From: Cyanobacteria bacterium UBA11372
GTDB lineage: Bacteria > Cyanobacteriota > Cyanobacteriia > Cyanobacteriales > Aerosakkonemataceae
Direction of reading: 5' to 3'
Length of the DNA: 8,372 bases
NCBI GenBank assembly: GCA_003486675.1
Contig: DNGG01000534.1
Span: forward strand, 18,802 to 27,173
The notes beneath the pieces were generated by a model. The model was not told the DNA's origin. It saw only the letters and a program-made list of their open reading frames with translations, and did no database searches. Below are positions 5,769-8,372 of the stretch, one piece after another (position 1 is the first letter of the stretch; each line of letters starts with the position of its first letter). The position numbers and the translations under genes are program-made.

Positions 5769-6443
5769 ATGAAAAACAGCAATTTTTATTATTGTTTCAT
5801 TCCTATTTCTATTTTTTCGGCGCTGTTGATTGGAGCTTTACTGCCTCAAAAATCTCAGCGATCGCCAGCCAGTTGCGATGTGAAAATCTGCGTTATTAAC
5901 TTTGGCTTTCATTCAGAAATTGTAGTGCCCGTCCAGAATCCAATGTTTGACTGGCGGAAACATTTATCTTTGAATCAAATCGGTGTAAGTAAAAATGCCG
6001 ATTACAATTACTTAGGTTTTGGCTGGGGAGAAACAGAATTTTATATGAACCCGCCCAGGGAAATGGATGCAAAAATTGCTGCGGGTATTAAAGCACTATT
6101 TCTTCCCAATTCCTCGGTTATCCGAGTAGAAGGTTACAAAAACCTGCCCCAAAATTATGAAATCGAATGTTTTGGCGTGAGTAAAACTGGTTATTTAAAC
6201 TTAAATAAATTTATTAAAGATACTTTTCAATTAGACCGCCAAGGCGAAAAAATTAGATTACCCTATATTGTTCGTAAAAATGTTAGCTATTACGAAGCTA
6301 AAGGCACTTACTCAATTTTGAGAAATTGTAACTCTTGGACAGCAGAAGCCTTGAGAAAAGCTGATGTTAATACACCTATGTGGGCAGGACTTTCTACGGC
6401 AATTATGTTCCACTTGGATAACAGTTGCGATGGGGGGAAATAA
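5769..6443 (+). CDS. Membrane-anchored DUF2459 / TIGR02117 family protein
   Basis: This 224-residue protein has an N-terminal hydrophobic segment (about 8-26) that acts as an anchor or uncleaved signal, putting the rest in the periplasm. Family-typical stretches are VINFGFHSEIVVP (42-54, with His48), YLGFGWGETEFYMNPP (81-96), and near the C-terminus YSILRNCNSWTAEALRKADV (181-200) followed by MWAGLS. The conserved His and the Cys187/Asn188 region could form an active site, but no activity is established for the family as far as I know. GGGAGA lies eight bases before the ATG. There is no functional link to its neighbours: it diverges from the HAD gene and converges on the catalase gene. Family assignment is fairly sure; function is unknown. 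Confidence 0.85.
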   Translation: MKNSNFYYCFIPISIFSALLIGALLPQKSQRSPASCDVKICVINFGFHSEIVVPVQNPMFDWRKHLSLNQIGVSKNADYNYLGFGWGETEFYMNPPREMDAKIAAGIKALFLPNSSVIRVEGYKNLPQNYEIECFGVSKTGYLNLNKFIKDTFQLDRQGEKIRLPYIVRKNVSYYEAKGTYSILRNCNSWTAEALRKADVNTPMWAGLSTAIMFHLDNSCDGGK

Positions 6444-6471
6444 GTAAGTGAGTGTAAATAAACCGATCGGG

Positions 6472-6600
6472 GGGCGGGCGGGACGCCCACCCCACAAGAG
6501 ATGTAAAATTTTTGTGGGGTGGGCAGAATGCCCGGGCGGGCGGGACGCCCACCCCACAAGAGATGTGAAATTCTTGTGGGGTAGGCATTCTGCCTGCCCT
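6472..6600. repeat. Two tandem 62-bp palindromic repeats between convergent genes
   Basis: Copy 1 is 6472-6533 and copy 2 starts at 6534 with the same GGGCGGGCGGGACGCCCACC. Each holds an inverted repeat, GCCCACCCCACAA facing TTGTGGGGTGGGC: 6485-6497 with 6512-6524 (13 bp, perfect) and 6547-6559 with 6574-6586 (one mismatch), each with a 14-base loop. Placed between two genes that converge, the hairpins could stop transcription from both sides, although the T-runs are short and lie in the loops. GC-rich elements of this kind are, from memory, dispersed in Oscillatoriales-type genomes. The ORFs reading through here are repeat artefacts. Confidence 0.9.
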
Positions 6601-6611
6601 ATTGCAAGTTT

Positions 6612-7550
6612 CTAGCTGCCGGTAACGAGGTTCTTAATTGCTACCAACGGGTTGTTATCATTACCATGGGTCGCATTGGTGTTGCTGCTGTTTCTGACTT
6701 CAGGCGTACCGTGCAAGCGCGGATCGACTTGCGGTGGTGTGGGTTCGGGACCTAGCGGTTGAGGATTTTCGATATATTCAAATTCACCTTTACCGTCCAT
6801 CGATTTGCCTTTCGCCCAACGACCTTCGGCGCTATCAGTTCCGTCAGAATTATTCCAGAACTGATAGGCAAATTCCCGCTTCTCCAATTCCAAGGGGAAG
6901 GAACTAGGAACTGGGGTATCTTCTAGTCCAGAATCTTTCAAATCTTCCAGTGCGGCTAACCACTGATTTTGATGCATTGTATCGCGGGCAATCATGAAAC
7001 TGAGCGTATCTTTTACCCCCGGATCGTCACTCATTTCATACATCCGCACCGCTTGCAAGCGTCCTTGTGTTTCGGCGTGAAGATTTGAGCGGAAATCAGC
7101 CATTAAATTACCGCTAGCAACAATAAAACGACCGTTCCAAGGGTAACCAACGCTATCGGCAGCAGTTGCACCCAAACCAGAAACGATCGCATGTTGCGGG
7201 TTCATCGCCGCTGCCATAATCACATCCCGTGGACTTGTACCGCCCATTACTGCACCAACTACGGGATCTTTTGCACCATCTTCTTGCAGGTTGATCGGGG
7301 CTTTATCTAATAGGTGGGCGATCATCGTTGCTAGCATTTCGATGTGACCGATTTCTTCAGTCCCGATATCTAGCAGCATATCGCGATACTTAGCAGGGCC
7401 GCGACAATTCCAACCTTGAAATAGATACTGCATCATCACGGTCATTTCACCAAATGTACCGCCGATCAGTTCCTGAATTTTCATCGCATAGACTGCATCG
7501 GGTTTTTCTGGTGGTCTGAAATATTGCAGTTTTTTGGTGTGATAAAACAT
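6612..7550 (-). CDS. Manganese (non-haem) catalase
   Basis: This 312-residue cytosolic enzyme breaks down hydrogen peroxide to water and oxygen at a di-manganese centre. The ferritin-like four-helix core carries all expected ligands: Glu35 (GGTFGEMTVMMQYLFQG), Glu66 and His69 (GTEEIGHIEM), Glu160 (HAETQGRLQAVRMYE) and His193 (ARDTMHQNQW). Positions 35, 66 and 69 match characterised Mn-catalases. A Pro/Asn-rich tail (about 263-312) follows the core, as in other long members; such tails help assemble the hexamer. The ATG at 7550 has AGAGG five bases upstream. It is probably monocistronic, with a 267-bp leader region upstream and palindromic repeats after the stop. Filamentous cyanobacteria often rely on Mn-catalases against oxidative stress and desiccation. 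No regulator gene is adjacent. Confidence 0.96.
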   Translation of the reverse strand: MFYHTKKLQYFRPPEKPDAVYAMKIQELIGGTFGEMTVMMQYLFQGWNCRGPAKYRDMLLDIGTEEIGHIEMLATMIAHLLDKAPINLQEDGAKDPVVGAVMGGTSPRDVIMAAAMNPQHAIVSGLGATAADSVGYPWNGRFIVASGNLMADFRSNLHAETQGRLQAVRMYEMSDDPGVKDTLSFMIARDTMHQNQWLAALEDLKDSGLEDTPVPSSFPLELEKREFAYQFWNNSDGTDSAEGRWAKGKSMDGKGEFEYIENPQPLGPEPTPPQVDPRLHGTPEVRNSSNTNATHGNDNNPLVAIKNLVTGS

Positions 7551-7765
7551 GACAGCCTCTTTGAGTAACTTTTGCGTTTAGATAACGCGGGACTTTCCGA
7601 AACACTCCTCTGCTAAATTCTGTCTTCGGGGTTCATATATCTAATAGGAAACCCGAATATTTTTGTTTCTTCTTACTTACCAGGAAACTAATTAAATTAA
7701 TTTCGTTCATCAACCTTTAGGAATATAAATAGCAGGCGAGCTTGTGAATTAAAAATTTATGCACA

Positions 7766-7798
7766 AGAAACCCGGTTTCTTAAAGAAACCGGGTTTCT
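7766..7798. terminator. Compact 15-bp-stem palindrome after the methyltransferase gene
   Basis: AGAAACCCGGTTTCT (7766-7780) and AGAAACCGGGTTTCT (7784-7798) are exact reverse complements separated by TAA. Each arm is itself nearly palindromic (AGAAACC / GGTTTCT), so a cruciform or two small hairpins could also form. It lies 19 bases beyond the methyltransferase stop codon on the minus strand and may act as its transcript end. There is no strong T-tract, and the same motif recurs as a dispersed palindrome in cyanobacterial genomes (from memory), so terminator function is a guess. Confidence 0.5.
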
Positions 7799-7817
7799 GA
7801 TTTGCGATCGCCAAGTT

Positions 7818-8372
7818 TTACAAGCTGGTTATGATTTGAATTAGCTCATCCGATAGATTGGCGGCGGCTAATGACTGTTTTTGAAATAGCACACCGGCTA
7901 GAAGGTAGATGTTTCCAGAATAGAAAGCTTTCTTTTGCTCGCGTAGCTTGGCGATGGTGTTTTTAACTTTGGGTTCGGAACTGTAATAACCAAATTCTAG
8001 CGGTGTGACTAAAAACTTGGAAACAGAGTAACCTTGTTCGATGGCATAATCAATTGTATCGACTGGATTGGAGTAACTAGAAACCAGCGACATGACGTTG
8101 TCGTAACCTAACGAAAACAGTTTTCTGGTAATTGTAGAACCGTCTGTTCCGCCGCGTAATAATGGCAGGTAAATATCGTCATCTACTGCTGGCAAATAGG
8201 GGGGGTTTGAGACAAGATACCTGGCGGCAGGTTTGGATGATGTGAAGAAACAGGTATTGTGAATTACGTAGCGATCGCTTAACCCATATTCTGCTATTTT
8301 GCTATTGCCAATTTTACAAGCTGAGCTATTGAGTTCGTATCCGTGAATGCATCCTAAAAATTCCGTTCTCAG
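7818..8372 (-). CDS. Class I SAM-dependent methyltransferase, C-terminal part (runs off right edge)
   Basis: The frame stays open from the stop at 7818 to the window edge, giving 184 residues; the beginning of the protein lies outside. A TTG at 8195 could be mistaken for a start, but clear family sequence continues upstream of it. Visible parts are CIHGYELNSSACKIGNSKIA (end of the second strand of the Rossmann fold, with the Glu that usually holds the SAM ribose), then YLVSNPPYLPAVDDD. This is the NPPY catalytic motif of enzymes that methylate planar or amide nitrogens, such as PrmC/HemK and 'methyltransferase small' proteins. The rest (LLRGGTDGSTITRKLFSLG and onward) fits the C-terminal strands. 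The glycine-rich SAM motif I is outside the window. Substrate is unknown: protein Gln, rRNA or another small target are possible. Confidence 0.8.
   Translation of the reverse strand: MRTEFLGCIHGYELNSSACKIGNSKIAEYGLSDRYVIHNTCFFTSSKPAARYLVSNPPYLPAVDDDIYLPLLRGGTDGSTITRKLFSLGYDNVMSLVSSYSNPVDTIDYAIEQGYSVSKFLVTPLEFGYYSSEPKVKNTIAKLREQKKAFYSGNIYLLAGVLFQKQSLAAANLSDELIQIITSL

Noticed and set aside
6308..6588. Minus-strand ORFs across the palindromic repeats
   Set aside because: They translate the GC-rich repeats (RPARP-like strings) and the opposite strand of the DUF2459 gene.
7818..8195. A complete 125-residue gene starting at TTG 8195
   Set aside because: The same frame continues upstream with YLVSNPPY and SAM-binding sequence to the window edge, so the gene is a longer methyltransferase cut by the window.

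Overview
The window is a piece of a cyanobacterial chromosome, probably from a filamentous lineage. Eleven copies of the octamer GCGATCGC (the HIP1 motif, abundant in many cyanobacteria) lie in about 8.4 kb, where roughly 0.1 would be expected by chance. Intergenic spacers carry heptameric repeats of the AATTACC/GGTAATN kind and large palindromes, and the closest family resemblances (NHLM-type HlyD, Tll0287-like sensor, Mn-catalase, DUF2459) fit cyanobacteria. Family names come from recalled family patterns and visible motifs, not from a database search.

Left half (1-4540), all on the minus strand and read right to left: a MinD/ParA-like ATPase; a two-TM membrane sensor with a Tll0287-like (DUF3365) outer domain and a HAMP domain; a 97-residue orphan protein; a protein with two cyclic-nucleotide-binding-like domains; and, after a repeat-filled 207-bp spacer, the N-terminal 320 residues of an HlyD-type adaptor of the NHLM/NHLP bacteriocin export family, which runs off the left edge. 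Spacings of 53, 17 and 37 bp suggest the first four genes are co-transcribed. This looks like an export-linked signalling cassette: a positioning ATPase, an envelope sensor, a ligand-sensing cytoplasmic protein and an exporter part. Two of its proteins look functionally altered. The sensor has lost the His of its CxxCH haem motif and carries a 16-residue repeat array there instead. Both cNMP-like domains lack the usual phosphate-binding Arg.

Middle (4541-5768): a 414-bp spacer holding a 29-bp near-perfect hairpin and a doubtful small ORF, then a HAD-superfamily phosphatase (minus strand), then a short AT-rich divergent promoter region with interleaved inverted repeats.

Right half (5769-8372): a membrane-anchored DUF2459/TIGR02117 protein (plus strand) faces a manganese catalase (minus strand) across two tandem 62-bp palindromic repeats. 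A 267-bp spacer with a compact 15-bp-stem palindrome follows, then the C-terminal part of a class I SAM-dependent methyltransferase with an NPPY motif (minus strand), which runs off the right edge. These right-hand genes look like ordinary housekeeping or stress genes with no evident tie to the export cassette. No tRNA, rRNA, CRISPR array or transposase gene was recognised.
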